A stretch of DNA of 64,000 bases from Kutzneria buriramensis (GCF_003387475.1 NZ_QUNO01000023.1:1-64000); one strand, 5' to 3'; numbered from the stretch's first letter, positions 17,516 to 26,680 are shown. Made by a program: numbers and translations. The notes: generated by a model not told the origin, from the letters alone.

Positions 17516-19981
17516 TCAGCCTTGCTTGGCGCGCCGTTTCCGGCTCACGAACACGAGCGCCGCGCCCGCACCGAGGACCAGGACACCGAGGAGGATCGTC
17601 CACGGTAGGCCGGAGACACCGGTGTAGGCCAGCGAACTCGTGTGCGTGCCGGTCGGGGCCGGGGTCGTTGGCGGCACGGACGTCGGCGGTGTCGACGTCG
17701 GCGGTGGCGCCTGTGGGATGTAGACGCCGGCGTCGATCGTGTGGTCAACGCCTCCGGGGTTGGCCGGTGCTGTGACCGGTGCGTACCCGTTGCACAGTTG
17801 CCCGGTGGTCGGCGGGATCACGTTGGAGTCGTGTGCCCGGTCGCTGCCAGCCAGCGGGAGCGTGAACCGCAGATCCTTCGCCGGCGGCTGACTTGGCACC
17901 TTGCTGGTGTCCGCGGTGCACACATCGAACTGCACCGTGTACTTCGCACCCGGTGTCAACTGGTACGCGGCGCCGACACCGCCGAAGTAGTACTCGCCGG
18001 CGGCATCGGTCTTGGTCGTGGCTACCTGCTTGCCGCTGGCGTCCAACAGGTTGATCGTCGCACCCGGCAGCAGCACCTGCCCGGGATCCTGGATCCCGTT
18101 GTGGTCGCCGTCGAACCACACCACGTTGCCGATCTGGATCGGCGCGTTCGCCGCCTCATATGCGATGTCGCCGAGCCCACCGGCCTTGCCGAATCCGTTC
18201 TGTTCCTGACCGACGAACTGGTAGGCGTTGGCGGCCGGGTTGTTGCCGGGGCCCGCGCCGGTGTCGATGTTGTAGTAGCCGGTTCCGGCGGTTTCGATGT
18301 TGACGGTCGGGTCGAACTCCGTGCTGACGACCCATTGCTGCTGCGGAACGTAGGCCACCGACCCGAGCGCGGTTTCCTGGTGCGACCCCTGGGCGAAGTA
18401 GTCGCCCGGGAAGTATTCGACGACGCCGTTACCCTCGCCGAGGTCGTTGGCAGGGGTCGCATGGTTGGGACAGTTCCCGGTGCCTTCCCACGAATAGCCA
18501 CCGGCGGGATTGGCACAGGCCATGTTGATGTCGCCGCCGGCCATACCGAGTTCCGCAGTGTTGTTCAGCGGCCGAGGGTCCAGCCCTTTCGCGCTGAGAA
18601 CGTCCATGAACCGGTCACGGAACCCCAGGACCATTGAACCGTCACGAGCGAAAGCGAGGCTGGCCAGTTCGGGCTGCGGATCGATGAAGGGACCGCCGTC
18701 GTTGAACTTGTCCCAGTCCAACAGGTTGGTGTTCCACGGGTTCCAGTGGTTGTCCTGGTCAGACGCCGCCGGGGCGCCGAGGATGACGTCCCCGCGTTCG
18801 AAGTTCAGCGGGTGCGTCAGCACCGGGGTGAACCGCGTGCCGTCGTAGGTGTAGACAACGGCCTTCAGGTCCGCACGGTTCTGCGTGCTCTCCGCGCTGC
18901 ACACGCCGCCGACGTAGAGCGTGTTGTCATGCGTGGCAACCGCGAACGGCCGCCAGTCGGTGGGCGCCGCGCAACCCGGGTCCGGGATCGGCACGGTGGA
19001 CTCGGACTCGGACGCGGTGGCGCCGGTCGCGTCGAAGCTCACCAGGGTCCGGGTCAGCAGGTTCACCGCGTACAGTGTTGAGCCGTCCTCGGACAGGGCC
19101 AGGCCGCCGATGCTCTCCTTGCCCGGCGCGTTGGTGAACCCGGGGTCCTTGATCATGTTGGCGGTGTCGTGCGGGGTCACCGCGGCGCCGGGCACCTTGG
19201 CGAACAACGCCGGCGCACCACCGGTGGTCGGCACGGCGTAGATCGCATCCCCGCCGTCCGGCCCGTACGGGGCGTACCGCCGGGCGAACTCGCCCTGGAA
19301 CAGCCGGTTGCGGTACTTGTCGTAGGCCAACGCGAACGTGGTGCCCACCTGCGACTGCGTGTCCAGCGTGGACGGGCACGCCACCGCGGTGGGGCAAGTG
19401 CCGCGAACGTCCCGCCCGAACGCCACCAACGCGCGAGTGTCCGTCCCGCTGGCGCCGTTCTGGATCGGCACGAAGTACCGCGAATCCGGCAGGGCGTAGT
19501 CGGCGGCGTCCCAGACCCCGGTGATCACCGAGGCGTTCTTGCCGCCCGACACGTCCACGAACGTGGTGAAACTGTCGAAATGGTTCTTCGCGGTCGAGGC
19601 CGGCGCCGCCCGCAAGTGGTTGCTGTAGGACGCCGGGACGGTGACATCGACGCGGTACTGGCCACCGGTCAGCTCCGCCGACGGCGACACCACGACCTTT
19701 CCGGTGGCATCCGTGACGCCCGCGACGTGATGGCCGCCCGGGTCGGCGACGTCGATGTTCATGCCCCGCTGCGGCACGTCCATAGTCGCGTTGATCACGC
19801 CGGTGCCGAAGAAGTCCCGCAGCACCTGCACGGTCAGTGTGCCGTCGGCGGTCGACGCGGCTGCCGGTCCAGCTGCCACAGTGGCGCTGGCTACCAGCAA
19901 CAGGCCGGATAACCCCAGCCGCGCCAGCCTGCCCGTGCGCGTCCCGACTCTCCGGCTCAGTCCTCTGCCGGCTCGGCTCAT
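17516..19981 (-). CDS. SdrD-B domain surface protein with sortase signal
   Basis: 821 residues from the ATG at 19981, with AAGGGGA about 10 bases upstream. A basic n-region and hydrophobic core (LARLGLSGLLLVASATVAAG) form a signal peptide cleaved near AAAS. The large middle part resembles a beta-propeller-like extracellular domain (AIYAVPTTGGAPALFAKV, GGLALSEDGSTLYAVNLLTR). An SdrD-B-like domain follows: IGNVVWFDGDHNGIQDPGQ, then ATINLLDASGKQV and TKTDAAGEYYFGG. A Pro/Thr-rich stalk leads to LAYTG, a hydrophobic helix and KRRAKQG, a class E-type LAxTG sortase signal. Expected location is the cell wall. Its job is unknown; adhesion or surface structure is the usual guess. It is monocistronic with its own strong terminator. 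Confidence 0.85.
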   Translation of the reverse strand: MSRAGRGLSRRVGTRTGRLARLGLSGLLLVASATVAAGPAAASTADGTLTVQVLRDFFGTGVINATMDVPQRGMNIDVADPGGHHVAGVTDATGKVVVSPSAELTGGQYRVDVTVPASYSNHLRAAPASTAKNHFDSFTTFVDVSGGKNASVITGVWDAADYALPDSRYFVPIQNGASGTDTRALVAFGRDVRGTCPTAVACPSTLDTQSQVGTTFALAYDKYRNRLFQGEFARRYAPYGPDGGDAIYAVPTTGGAPALFAKVPGAAVTPHDTANMIKDPGFTNAPGKESIGGLALSEDGSTLYAVNLLTRTLVSFDATGATASESESTVPIPDPGCAAPTDWRPFAVATHDNTLYVGGVCSAESTQNRADLKAVVYTYDGTRFTPVLTHPLNFERGDVILGAPAASDQDNHWNPWNTNLLDWDKFNDGGPFIDPQPELASLAFARDGSMVLGFRDRFMDVLSAKGLDPRPLNNTAELGMAGGDINMACANPAGGYSWEGTGNCPNHATPANDLGEGNGVVEYFPGDYFAQGSHQETALGSVAYVPQQQWVVSTEFDPTVNIETAGTGYYNIDTGAGPGNNPAANAYQFVGQEQNGFGKAGGLGDIAYEAANAPIQIGNVVWFDGDHNGIQDPGQVLLPGATINLLDASGKQVATTKTDAAGEYYFGGVGAAYQLTPGAKYTVQFDVCTADTSKVPSQPPAKDLRFTLPLAGSDRAHDSNVIPPTTGQLCNGYAPVTAPANPGGVDHTIDAGVYIPQAPPPTSTPPTSVPPTTPAPTGTHTSSLAYTGVSGLPWTILLGVLVLGAGAALVFVSRKRRAKQG

Positions 19982-20160
19982 AGGAATCGCTGTCCCCTTG
20001 TCATGTGAGCACCAGCCCCCGCCTGCCCGTGGCCCCGCTGGCACGCCGGGCACGAAAAGTGACCACGAACCGTCACAGCCAACCAGAAGTCCTCATCACG
20101 TTGACGCCACGGCAGGGTGATTCAGGGGGTGAATCGGCGAAGCTGTTAGCGTCGGGTCGC

Positions 20161-20952
20161 GTGCGGAGCAGCAAAGTCCAGCAACGTCTCCCGCGGCGCG
20201 CGACCGACCGGCGCCGATGGCCGCGGCCACGCTGTGTGGTTGTCGCAGCCATCGGCCTCGTGGCCACAGCGGTGGCCGCGTTCGTGGTCGTGGACAGCAC
20301 TTCTGGCCCTACCGGCCCGCGGGCGTTGACCTCGGATGAGGCGAACCGACTGGCGATCACTCGGTTCCGCAACTACCAGACGGGGGGCCGCGCGGTGACG
20401 ATCACCGTGCCGAGCACCGCCGGCGGGTTGGTGATCACGGGGTCCGTCGACTACCGCGCCAAGCTCGGTTACGGCGTGGTGCACGGCGCCGGCCGCGACA
20501 CGTCTAGCGACGGGTTGGTCCAGTGGACGGCCACCACTGTGCTCGTCCACCCGATGGCGAACACCCCGGCGACGGCCCCGGCATCGCCGCCTGGGTCGGG
20601 CTGGTTCAGCCGCCCGCTGCAGTCGTCCGGCAGTTCGCTGGACAGTTCGCTGGCCATTGCGCTCAGTCTCGGCAGCGACCGGCCGGACAACGCCGAACTG
20701 CTGCCCCAGAACGGCGCCGCCTGGGTCGGGCCGGACCAGGTGGCCGGCCATCAGGTGGATGTCATGACCGGGCCGCACACCCACTCCGTGTCCGGGACGG
20801 CGGGCGACGTGCGCTACTGGATCGGCTCGGACGGCGCCATGTACCGGGTTCGGGCCGGTGTGGCCTCCGAGCCGCAGCCGGTGGTCATCGATTTCGACAC
20901 CCAGAAATACGTTCAAGTTCAGCCGGTCCCCGGCGCCGGCCCGACGCGGTAG
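20161..20952 (+). CDS. Membrane-anchored extracytoplasmic protein
   Basis: 263 residues from the GTG at 20161; longer frames to 20005 run into the promoter area of the divergent gene. An Arg-rich N-terminus precedes one transmembrane helix (CVVVAAIGLVATAVAAFVVV). The external domain carries LTSDEANRLAITRFRNYQTG, then VTITVPSTAGGLVITGSVDY and LVQWTATTVLVHP. It resembles actinobacterial LppX/LprG-like lipoprotein relatives only in general layout, and there is no lipobox Cys. Convergent with the next gene (7-base gap). Confidence 0.7.
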   Translation: MRSSKVQQRLPRRATDRRRWPRPRCVVVAAIGLVATAVAAFVVVDSTSGPTGPRALTSDEANRLAITRFRNYQTGGRAVTITVPSTAGGLVITGSVDYRAKLGYGVVHGAGRDTSSDGLVQWTATTVLVHPMANTPATAPASPPGSGWFSRPLQSSGSSLDSSLAIALSLGSDRPDNAELLPQNGAAWVGPDQVAGHQVDVMTGPHTHSVSGTAGDVRYWIGSDGAMYRVRAGVASEPQPVVIDFDTQKYVQVQPVPGAGPTR

Positions 20953-20959
20953 TCGCTGC

Positions 20960-22303
20960 TCAGGACATCTGCACCCGCGCGCCGTCGGCGAGCAGTGACA
21001 CCGGCGGCAGCGGGATGCTCGCGGTGTCCGGCAGTTCCGGGACGGCCGGGACAGCGGTGGCGCCGGCGGTGGCAGCGTTGGGAAACTGCGGCTGTGTGCC
21101 CGGAGCGGCAACATCGGTGAACGGGATGCCGCCCGGCGCCTTCGGCATCGTCCAGGTGCCGGACGGCGTAGGTGACTGCGTGGAGACCGGGCAGCCAGCG
21201 GTCGTGGCGAGCTCGGACGGCACCGTCGCCCGCAGGTCGTTGCCCCGCAGGCAGTTGCCCCGCCCCTGCGTGCCGTCGGGGAATGTCCAGCCGACGTCGA
21301 CACCGTTGCCGGCGAAGGTGTTGTCCACGATCTGGTTGCCAATGGGCGGCAGGTCGGCCGTCGCGGTGATCACCAGCCCCGCGTTGACATTGCCCGCGAT
21401 GCGGTTGCGGAGGAACTGGTTGTCGCTGCCGCCGTCGATGCCGATGCCAATGCCCCACCCGCCGTCGGCCTGCTCGGGCGTCGACGGCTGCTGGTTGACC
21501 GCGATCAGGTTGCCGGCCACGACGGCTCCCTGCTGCGGGAGCAGCTTCTCCTGATGGTCGGAGTTGGTGGTGAGCCCGACGCGGTTGCCGACAAGACGGT
21601 TGCCGACCACGTACATGTCGCCGCTGGCGTTGGTGCCTTCGTAGCCGACCGCGTTGAGTTCGGCGATGTTGTCCCGCACCACGATCCGACACGGCTTGCA
21701 CTGGCCGACGTAGATCCCCGAGTCCGCCCCGCCAGAGGTGTACGAGTGCTCGATGACACCGTCCTGCGCCGAGAACGCGTAGATGCCGTACAGACCGTTG
21801 CGGGTCGCGGTGACGTAGGAGACCAGGAACGACTTCAGGAAGGTGACGGGCTCGTCGCCGGTGTCGTAGCCGCCGTTCTGCCCCGGCAGTCCCGTGGCCG
21901 CCTTCGCCGAACCGGTGACCAGGATCCCGTTCTGGGTGTTCTCCTCCACGGTCAGGTTCTCCACGGCCACGCCGGGCGCGGCGACGATGATGCCGTTTGG
22001 CTGCCGCAACTGTCCGTCGATGACGACCTTGTCCCGGGACTCGCCGCGAAGCGTCACATTGGCCGTGGTGACCTTCACCGACTCGTGGTACACGCCCGGC
22101 GCGACCAACACGAGATCACCGGACTGAGCCAGCGACACCGCGGCCGAGATCGTCGGGGCGTCCGCCGGCACACGGATCGTCACGTGCGCACCGGCCGGTC
22201 GCCGGCCCTGGCCTGGTCCGTCACCACCGGTGCCACAGCCGCTCAACACGAGTGTCAGCGAGCCCAGCACCGCGACCATCACGCGAAGACCAAAACGCGG
22301 CAT
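20960..22303 (-). CDS. Right-handed beta-helix lipoprotein (NosD/pectate-lyase fold)
   Basis: 447 residues from the ATG at 22303. The signal peptide ends in the lipobox LVLSGC, giving a lipoprotein. The body shows the turns of a parallel beta-helix: ADAPTISAAVSLAQSGDLVL, PGVYHESVKV, NVTLRGESRDKVVIDG, GVAVENLTVEENTQNGILV, YGIYAFSAQDGVIEHSYTS, GDMYVVGNRLVGNRVGLTTN and more. Four Cys (two in a QCKPCR motif) may form disulphides. No catalytic residues are obvious, so a carbohydrate-binding or carbohydrate-processing role is only a fold-based guess. Divergent from the DyP peroxidase, with a short shared upstream region. Confidence 0.8.
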   Translation of the reverse strand: MPRFGLRVMVAVLGSLTLVLSGCGTGGDGPGQGRRPAGAHVTIRVPADAPTISAAVSLAQSGDLVLVAPGVYHESVKVTTANVTLRGESRDKVVIDGQLRQPNGIIVAAPGVAVENLTVEENTQNGILVTGSAKAATGLPGQNGGYDTGDEPVTFLKSFLVSYVTATRNGLYGIYAFSAQDGVIEHSYTSGGADSGIYVGQCKPCRIVVRDNIAELNAVGYEGTNASGDMYVVGNRLVGNRVGLTTNSDHQEKLLPQQGAVVAGNLIAVNQQPSTPEQADGGWGIGIGIDGGSDNQFLRNRIAGNVNAGLVITATADLPPIGNQIVDNTFAGNGVDVGWTFPDGTQGRGNCLRGNDLRATVPSELATTAGCPVSTQSPTPSGTWTMPKAPGGIPFTDVAAPGTQPQFPNAATAGATAVPAVPELPDTASIPLPPVSLLADGARVQMS

Positions 22304-22350
22304 GACCCGAGTCTGGCATGGATGCCGGATTCGCCTGCGGCAGGGCGGGT

Positions 22351-23520
22351 ATGGCACTCTCCGGACTCGTGCGCCGAGCCGATCGCCACCCGTCACGCCG
22401 TGCCTTTCTCGGTGTCACCGGTGCCATGGCATTAGCCGGCCTCACCGCCGGGTGTGAATCGCGTTCCGTCCCGTCGGGCCAGGTCGATGCCCCTGCGTCG
22501 GCCACGCCGGTGTCCCCGACGGGTCGGGGACAGGCGGGCATCACGCTCCCGCAACCGGCCCAGCCCAACCTCCTGGCCGTGATCGCCGACGTCGCCGACG
22601 GCGTGGCTGTAGGCCCGTTGCTGGCCGAACTCGGCCAGACCATCCGCGCGCTCGCCGCGGGTACCGAGGCGCGACTGCTGGGCCTACCACCGGGCGATCT
22701 CACCGTGACGATCGGGGTGGGGCCCAGGCTGGTGCGCATGGTCGATCCGTCCCTGCCCGGCGCGGCGGATCTCCCCGAGTTCTCCCGCGAGCAGATCGCC
22801 ACGCAAGCACGTGGCGGTGACCTCCTGATCCAGATCTGTGCCAGCGACGTCGTGGTTGTCCCGGTTGTCGCCGCCGCGCTGCTGGGCCAAGCCGGTGACC
22901 GTCTGCACGAACGCTGGCGGCAGTCCGGCCGCCGCGGCGCGAACATTCCCGTAGACCAGGACCGGACCGCGCCACGAAACGTGTTCGGCTTCATCGACGG
23001 CATCGTGGGCCCGCACACGACTGCCGAACAACAACGAGACCTCTGGCTGGCCGGACCGACTCCGGTCGCCGGCGGCACCATCGCCGTGCTGCGCCGGATG
23101 GAATTGGACCTGCCGCAGTTCGCCACACTGTCGGTCGGCGAGCAGGAGGCCGTCTTCGGCCGGCGCCGAGACACCGGCGTCCCGCTCTCCGGTGGCGACA
23201 CCGCCTCGGACCCGGACCTCGGCGCCAAGACGCCGGACGGGCGCTACCTCATCCCGGCAGACGCCCATATCCGCCGGGCGCACTCCAACGTGGTCGGCGT
23301 GGGGCTCATGCTCCGGCGCTCCTACAGCACCGACGAACCCGTCCCCGGCCTCCTGTTCGTCAGCTTCCAGAACAACCTGCGAACCTTCACCAACACCCTC
23401 ACCCACATGGACAATTCTGATGCGCTGCTGCGCTTCACCACCACCACAGCCAGCGCGACCTTCCTGATACTCCCCGGTTTCGACCAGCAACGCCCGCTCG
23501 GCGCCACCCTGTTCCGCTGA
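22351..23520 (+). CDS. Tat-exported DyP-type haem peroxidase
   Basis: 389 residues from the ATG at 22351 (GCAGGGCGGG before it); the ATG at 22318 would add 11 residues. A twin-arginine signal (PSRRAFLGVTGAMALAGLTAG) ends in a Cys, so it may also be lipid-anchored. DyP hallmarks: NVFGFIDGIVGP (GxxDG with the distal Asp), the proximal haem His in YLIPADAHIRRAHSN, and GLLFVSFQNN near the end. Length fits the EfeB-like A subfamily. These haem peroxidases act outside the membrane, in EfeUOB iron uptake or dye/phenol oxidation. No efeU or efeO gene is nearby, so an iron-uptake role is not supported by context. Confidence 0.85.
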   Translation: MALSGLVRRADRHPSRRAFLGVTGAMALAGLTAGCESRSVPSGQVDAPASATPVSPTGRGQAGITLPQPAQPNLLAVIADVADGVAVGPLLAELGQTIRALAAGTEARLLGLPPGDLTVTIGVGPRLVRMVDPSLPGAADLPEFSREQIATQARGGDLLIQICASDVVVVPVVAAALLGQAGDRLHERWRQSGRRGANIPVDQDRTAPRNVFGFIDGIVGPHTTAEQQRDLWLAGPTPVAGGTIAVLRRMELDLPQFATLSVGEQEAVFGRRRDTGVPLSGGDTASDPDLGAKTPDGRYLIPADAHIRRAHSNVVGVGLMLRRSYSTDEPVPGLLFVSFQNNLRTFTNTLTHMDNSDALLRFTTTTASATFLILPGFDQQRPLGATLFR

Positions 23521-23542
23521 CCAATCAGTCCATAGTGGGATA

Positions 23543-25150
23543 TCAGAGCACGCCGAGTTCGTACGCCCGCATCAGCGCGTCCTCCCGGCTAGACGCCTCG
23601 AGCTTGCGGTAAGCGCTTTTCACCTGCGTACGCACTGTGTTGACGGACACGACGAGCTTGCGCGCAACCTCCGCGACGGTCAGGCCGGCGTCCAGTTCCG
23701 TGAGCACCACGTGCTCGCGGCTGGTCAACTCGACCAGGCGGACGCGCTCGGGGAACACCGGCCGGGCACGGGCCAGCCGCCATGTCGCCTCATCCGTCAG
23801 GGGAATGTCGACCAGCCGGATCAGGTCGTCGCGATCGACCGGCGACAACGACGCGAGCGAAAGCACGTCATCGGGCGAGCGCACGCGGCTGACCAGCCCG
23901 ACCGACTGGCGGGCCTCGTCCTTGTCACCCATGCGCAGCGCGGCGATCGCCCTGAGCAGCAGCATCTGCCGGGCGTCCCGGCGCGAGGTGGTCTCGTGCC
24001 AGGGCATGCGCGCGGCCATCGCACGGACAGCCTCGTACTCGCCGTTGAGCAGGCGGAGTCGAGCGGCGGGCAGTGCTAGCCACGACGTCTGTGGATCCGC
24101 CTCCTTGATCACGCGGAGCGCCCGGGTGGCCTGGCCGTTGGCGATCAGTAGATCGACGTGGGCGCGTCGCACCACCCGGACGGCGATGCCCTGTTCGACG
24201 AGTGCGGGCGCGTGACTGAGCCGGAGCGCGCCCAGGTGAGCCAGCGACGCGGCCGGATCACCGAGGTACAACCCGCGCGCCAACACGAGCGCCGCCGCGA
24301 AGGGCCAGACCTCCAACTGTTTCGTGCCGTCCCCGGTGATCTCCAGGCAGGTCGCGAGAGTCGCCTCGTCGTAGCGGTCCAACGCATCCCAGCCCTGCGC
24401 GACCGTCCCACCCGCGGTGAGCAGGAACCGGACCCGCTGGGATGGCGACTCGAAGTCCCGCATCCGGTCCAGCCACTGCCGCGCGAGGGCACCGTGACCG
24501 AGATGTCCGAAGATCATGGCGAGATTCGCGGTCGCGTTGAGGGCCGTGGCTGCCGTTGTCGGCTCGACCGTCGCGTGCTCATAGGCCTGGCGGTACAACG
24601 CGACCGCAGCCGGAAAGTCATCCATCAACGACCGCGTCAGGCCTCGCTGCATGGCCAGCCAGCCAGGGCGCGGCACCCCATCGACGCCGGGCAACGGGCT
24701 GAGCTGCGCAACGCGGCTGGTCAGGCGCTGCCCCAACTCCTCGGCCTCGGCGCACGCCCCGTGCATGCGCAACCCGATCATCGCCGCGGTGCCGACCGCG
24801 ACGAGTGTTGCGATCGACGTCTCGCTCGCGATGTCCATCGTCGCCATCAGGCGGGTACCAAGTTCGGCGTAGTGGCGCAGATACGATCGAAGCTCGCTGA
24901 CGTGTGGCTGGTTCGCCGCGTGGTAGGCGCCGATCCACGAGATCATCAGGCGGGGACGAGCGCGCAACTCCTCGTCCGGCACCTGGCCCAACACGAAAAG
25001 CAACCGACCGGCGAGTTCGCCCTCCACCGCGAGGATGTGCTGGTCGCACAGGGCTTCGAGCCCGACCCAGTCGCGCTCCTCTGCGATCCTGGCCAGCGCT
25101 TCCGGCAAGTTGGCCACCGAGACACGAGCGGGTTGTGTTCTGTGCGGCAC
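23543..25150 (-). CDS. LuxR-family transcriptional regulator (TPR-like, no NTPase)
   Basis: 535 residues from the GTG at 25150, preceded by GGGGGAG with about 10 bases spacing. Residues ~470-535 are a LuxR/NarL helix-turn-helix (ELTSREHVVLTELDAGLTVA, EVARKLVVSVNTVRTQVKSA, YRKLEASSREDAL). The rest is helical, with repeated short helices like the MalT-type TPR arm (LLFVLGQVPDEELRARPRLM). No Walker A or B is seen, so it looks like a MalT/LAL relative without the N-terminal ATPase, or one truncated at its 5' end. Target genes are unknown. It is convergent with the DyP gene. Confidence 0.85.
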   Translation of the reverse strand: MPHRTQPARVSVANLPEALARIAEERDWVGLEALCDQHILAVEGELAGRLLFVLGQVPDEELRARPRLMISWIGAYHAANQPHVSELRSYLRHYAELGTRLMATMDIASETSIATLVAVGTAAMIGLRMHGACAEAEELGQRLTSRVAQLSPLPGVDGVPRPGWLAMQRGLTRSLMDDFPAAVALYRQAYEHATVEPTTAATALNATANLAMIFGHLGHGALARQWLDRMRDFESPSQRVRFLLTAGGTVAQGWDALDRYDEATLATCLEITGDGTKQLEVWPFAAALVLARGLYLGDPAASLAHLGALRLSHAPALVEQGIAVRVVRRAHVDLLIANGQATRALRVIKEADPQTSWLALPAARLRLLNGEYEAVRAMAARMPWHETTSRRDARQMLLLRAIAALRMGDKDEARQSVGLVSRVRSPDDVLSLASLSPVDRDDLIRLVDIPLTDEATWRLARARPVFPERVRLVELTSREHVVLTELDAGLTVAEVARKLVVSVNTVRTQVKSAYRKLEASSREDALMRAYELGVL

Positions 25151-25621
25151 CGTTTCTGCTCTCCCCCAGGCCAGGCCGATAGATCTCGCTCGCGAGTACG
25201 AGGTGCTCGGGCTTTCCCGCCTCGCTCACTTCCGGTGGACAAGACAACAACCTGGCACGCAAACGTAGCAGCCGTCATGTCCGACAACCGGGTGAACTTG
25301 GCCTCCATGCAGGCCAACGGATGGACGCGAAGACAGGCCTTGTCACCGCGCTGCTCGGCGATCACGCGATCGGCGCCGGATTCGATGTGCTGTCGAAGAG
25401 CTGCAACGGCTTCCTGATCGTGCAACTGGTGTGGGCATAATCTGGGTGCTGTCCTTTGGCGGCGAACACGATTCGGGATCCATCCGTGGTGCCCTGGCCC
25501 TCGCGTCTCGGCGCCGAACACTGCACGCCGTCGATCATCGGGGACGCGGGTGGGTCAGGTGGGGTAGTGACCACGCAGCCTGCCGCCAGCCCCAAGAACT
25601 CGAACGTGTTCTAATTTCGCC
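25151..25621. other. Intergenic region without recognisable genes
   Basis: About 470 bases between the regulator start and a beta-lactamase stub. Open frames on both strands lack family similarity. It probably includes the regulator promoter and degraded sequence. Confidence 0.5.
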
Positions 25622-25766
25622 ATGGGTGGGGTGGTGGAGGGCCGGGTCGACCCGGCTTTCCAGACCGCGCGCGACGTCTTCGAAGCGAGCTTCACCGACG
25701 GGCAGAGCGTCGGCGCGGCCGTGGCGGTGTTCGTGGACGGCCGGGCCGTCATCGATCGCCGACTGA
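25622..25766 (+). pseudogene. N-terminal stub of a beta-lactamase-family serine hydrolase
   Basis: The ATG at 25622 starts GRVDPAFQTARDVFEASFTD, then GQSVGAAVAVFVDGRAVID, typical of the first 45 residues of class C beta-lactamase/EstB-like esterases. The catalytic SxxK and everything after it are gone: the frame passes directly into an IS630 fragment. Cut by transposon insertion plus deletion. Confidence 0.65.
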
Positions 25767-26048
25767 CACCCGGTCCATCGCGGCAGGGCCGTGCGCGCTT
25801 GGCTGGCGGCCAACACCGAGCGGGTCGAACTGCACGTGATGCCCGGCTACAGCCCCGAGTTGAACCCGGACGAGCTGTTCAACGCCGATCTCAAACGCAA
25901 CAGGCCCGCCTCCCGTGCCCGCACCGCGGAGCAGTTGGCCCGGGACACGCGCCGCTTCCTGCGTCGACGTCAGCGCCAGCCGCACCTCGTCCGCGGCTAC
26001 TTCCGGGCACCTCATGTCCGCTACGGGATCATGTATGCAACTGAATAG
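25767..26048 (+). pseudogene. C-terminal fragment of an IS630-family transposase
   Basis: The frame opens right after a TGA with HPVHRGRAVRAWLAANTERV, then ELHVMPGYSPELNPDELFNA and DLKRN, the end of the IS630/Tc1 DDE domain with the catalytic Glu in PELNPDE. It finishes with RFLRRRQRQPHLVRGYFRAP. Upstream catalytic parts are missing. Same strand as the N-terminal piece at 26546 but in the wrong order relative to it. Confidence 0.75.
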
Positions 26049-26091
26049 TTTGGCTCAATAAATGCCGCCAGATCTGCGATTTTGCAAAAAA

Positions 26092-26373
26092 TCAGACCAG
26101 GTCTCCCATCTTGGCGATCAACTGATCGCCGGTCAAGCCTGTCAAGTTTGTGTCACGAGAGCGAGGTGCTGCAGAAGCGGAAGGCACGTAGCCTCTCGCT
26201 GTCTCAATAATCCCAGCCATCTGCCGGTCAACCCCCTTGGTGGCGACAGCAAAGGCTTTCGCGGCAGCCTGAATGGCAGTGTAAGAAGTCACCGGAAGAC
26301 ATCCCAAAAGGACTTTCAGTGGCGCGAGGTTGACAGTTTCAATGTCGTTTGATGCAACTTCCGCTCGATTCAC
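26092..26373 (-). CDS. Lower-GC 93-residue protein of unknown function
   Basis: The GTG at 26373 is preceded by TAGGAG at 8-base spacing, the best Shine-Dalgarno in this region, and by a TTGACA-type promoter. The gene is visibly poorer in GC than its neighbours. The product starts MNRAEVASNDIETVNLAPLK, has a hydrophobic/amphipathic middle (VLLGCLPVTSYTAIQAAAKA, FAVATKGVD) and a polar C-terminus ending LTGLTGDQLIAKMGDLV. Six T follow the stop on the coding strand. There is no signal peptide or known family. A peptide precursor, toxin-like peptide or phage-derived protein are all possible. It lies between two IS630 fragments, so it is probably acquired cargo. Confidence 0.6.
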   Translation of the reverse strand: MNRAEVASNDIETVNLAPLKVLLGCLPVTSYTAIQAAAKAFAVATKGVDRQMAGIIETARGYVPSASAAPRSRDTNLTGLTGDQLIAKMGDLV

Positions 26374-26401
26374 TGTTTTAGCTCCTATCTATTTCTCTCA
26401 A

Positions 26402-26430
26402 ATTTAGTAGGAAATCTCTCTGCGTGTCAA
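26402..26430 (-). promoter_or_regulatory. Candidate sigma-A promoter of the 93-residue gene
   Basis: On the minus strand a perfect -35 TTGACA (26430-26425) is followed by TACTAA (15-base spacer) overlapping CTAAAT (17-base spacer), about 30 bases before the GTG start. The perfect -35 in AT-rich DNA is unusual for this genome. Confidence 0.5.
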
Positions 26431-26545
26431 CGTAGCGTGGAGCAGGGGTTTCAACGCCAGTCGATCGACCGAGTCTTCATGTGGGACACATCACAGCCAT
26501 GAGTATTTAAGCCGAAAGTGATCTTTTCCTGTATGTTGATCACTA

Positions 26546-26680
26546 GTGGTCGAGGTAGAGGACGCGCGCCAGTTGTCGCCTGCGGAGCGGGAGGTACTGC
26601 GGCTGCGGGTGGTCGCCGCGTTGGAGTCTGGGAAAGTCGAGGGCTACCGGCAGGCAGCGGCAGTGTTCGGAGTTGAGATG
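26546..26680 (+). pseudogene. N-terminal fragment of an IS630-family transposase
   Basis: The GTG at 26546 starts VEVEDARQLSPAEREVLRLR, then VVAALESGKVEGYRQAAAVF and GV, the helix-turn-helix opening of IS630 transposases (QLSPxxxExLRLRxVxAV...AAxxFGV). Homology stops at about 26675. The sequence upstream (ATTTAAGCCGAAAG) resembles in inverted form the DNA just after the C-terminal fragment at 26048, as expected of IS ends. Confidence 0.6.

Noticed and set aside
20005-20160. Upstream start for the 20.2-kb membrane-anchored protein
   Set aside because: The added 52 residues run through the promoter region of the divergent gene and look non-coding; the GTG at 20161 puts a normal basic n-region before the membrane helix.
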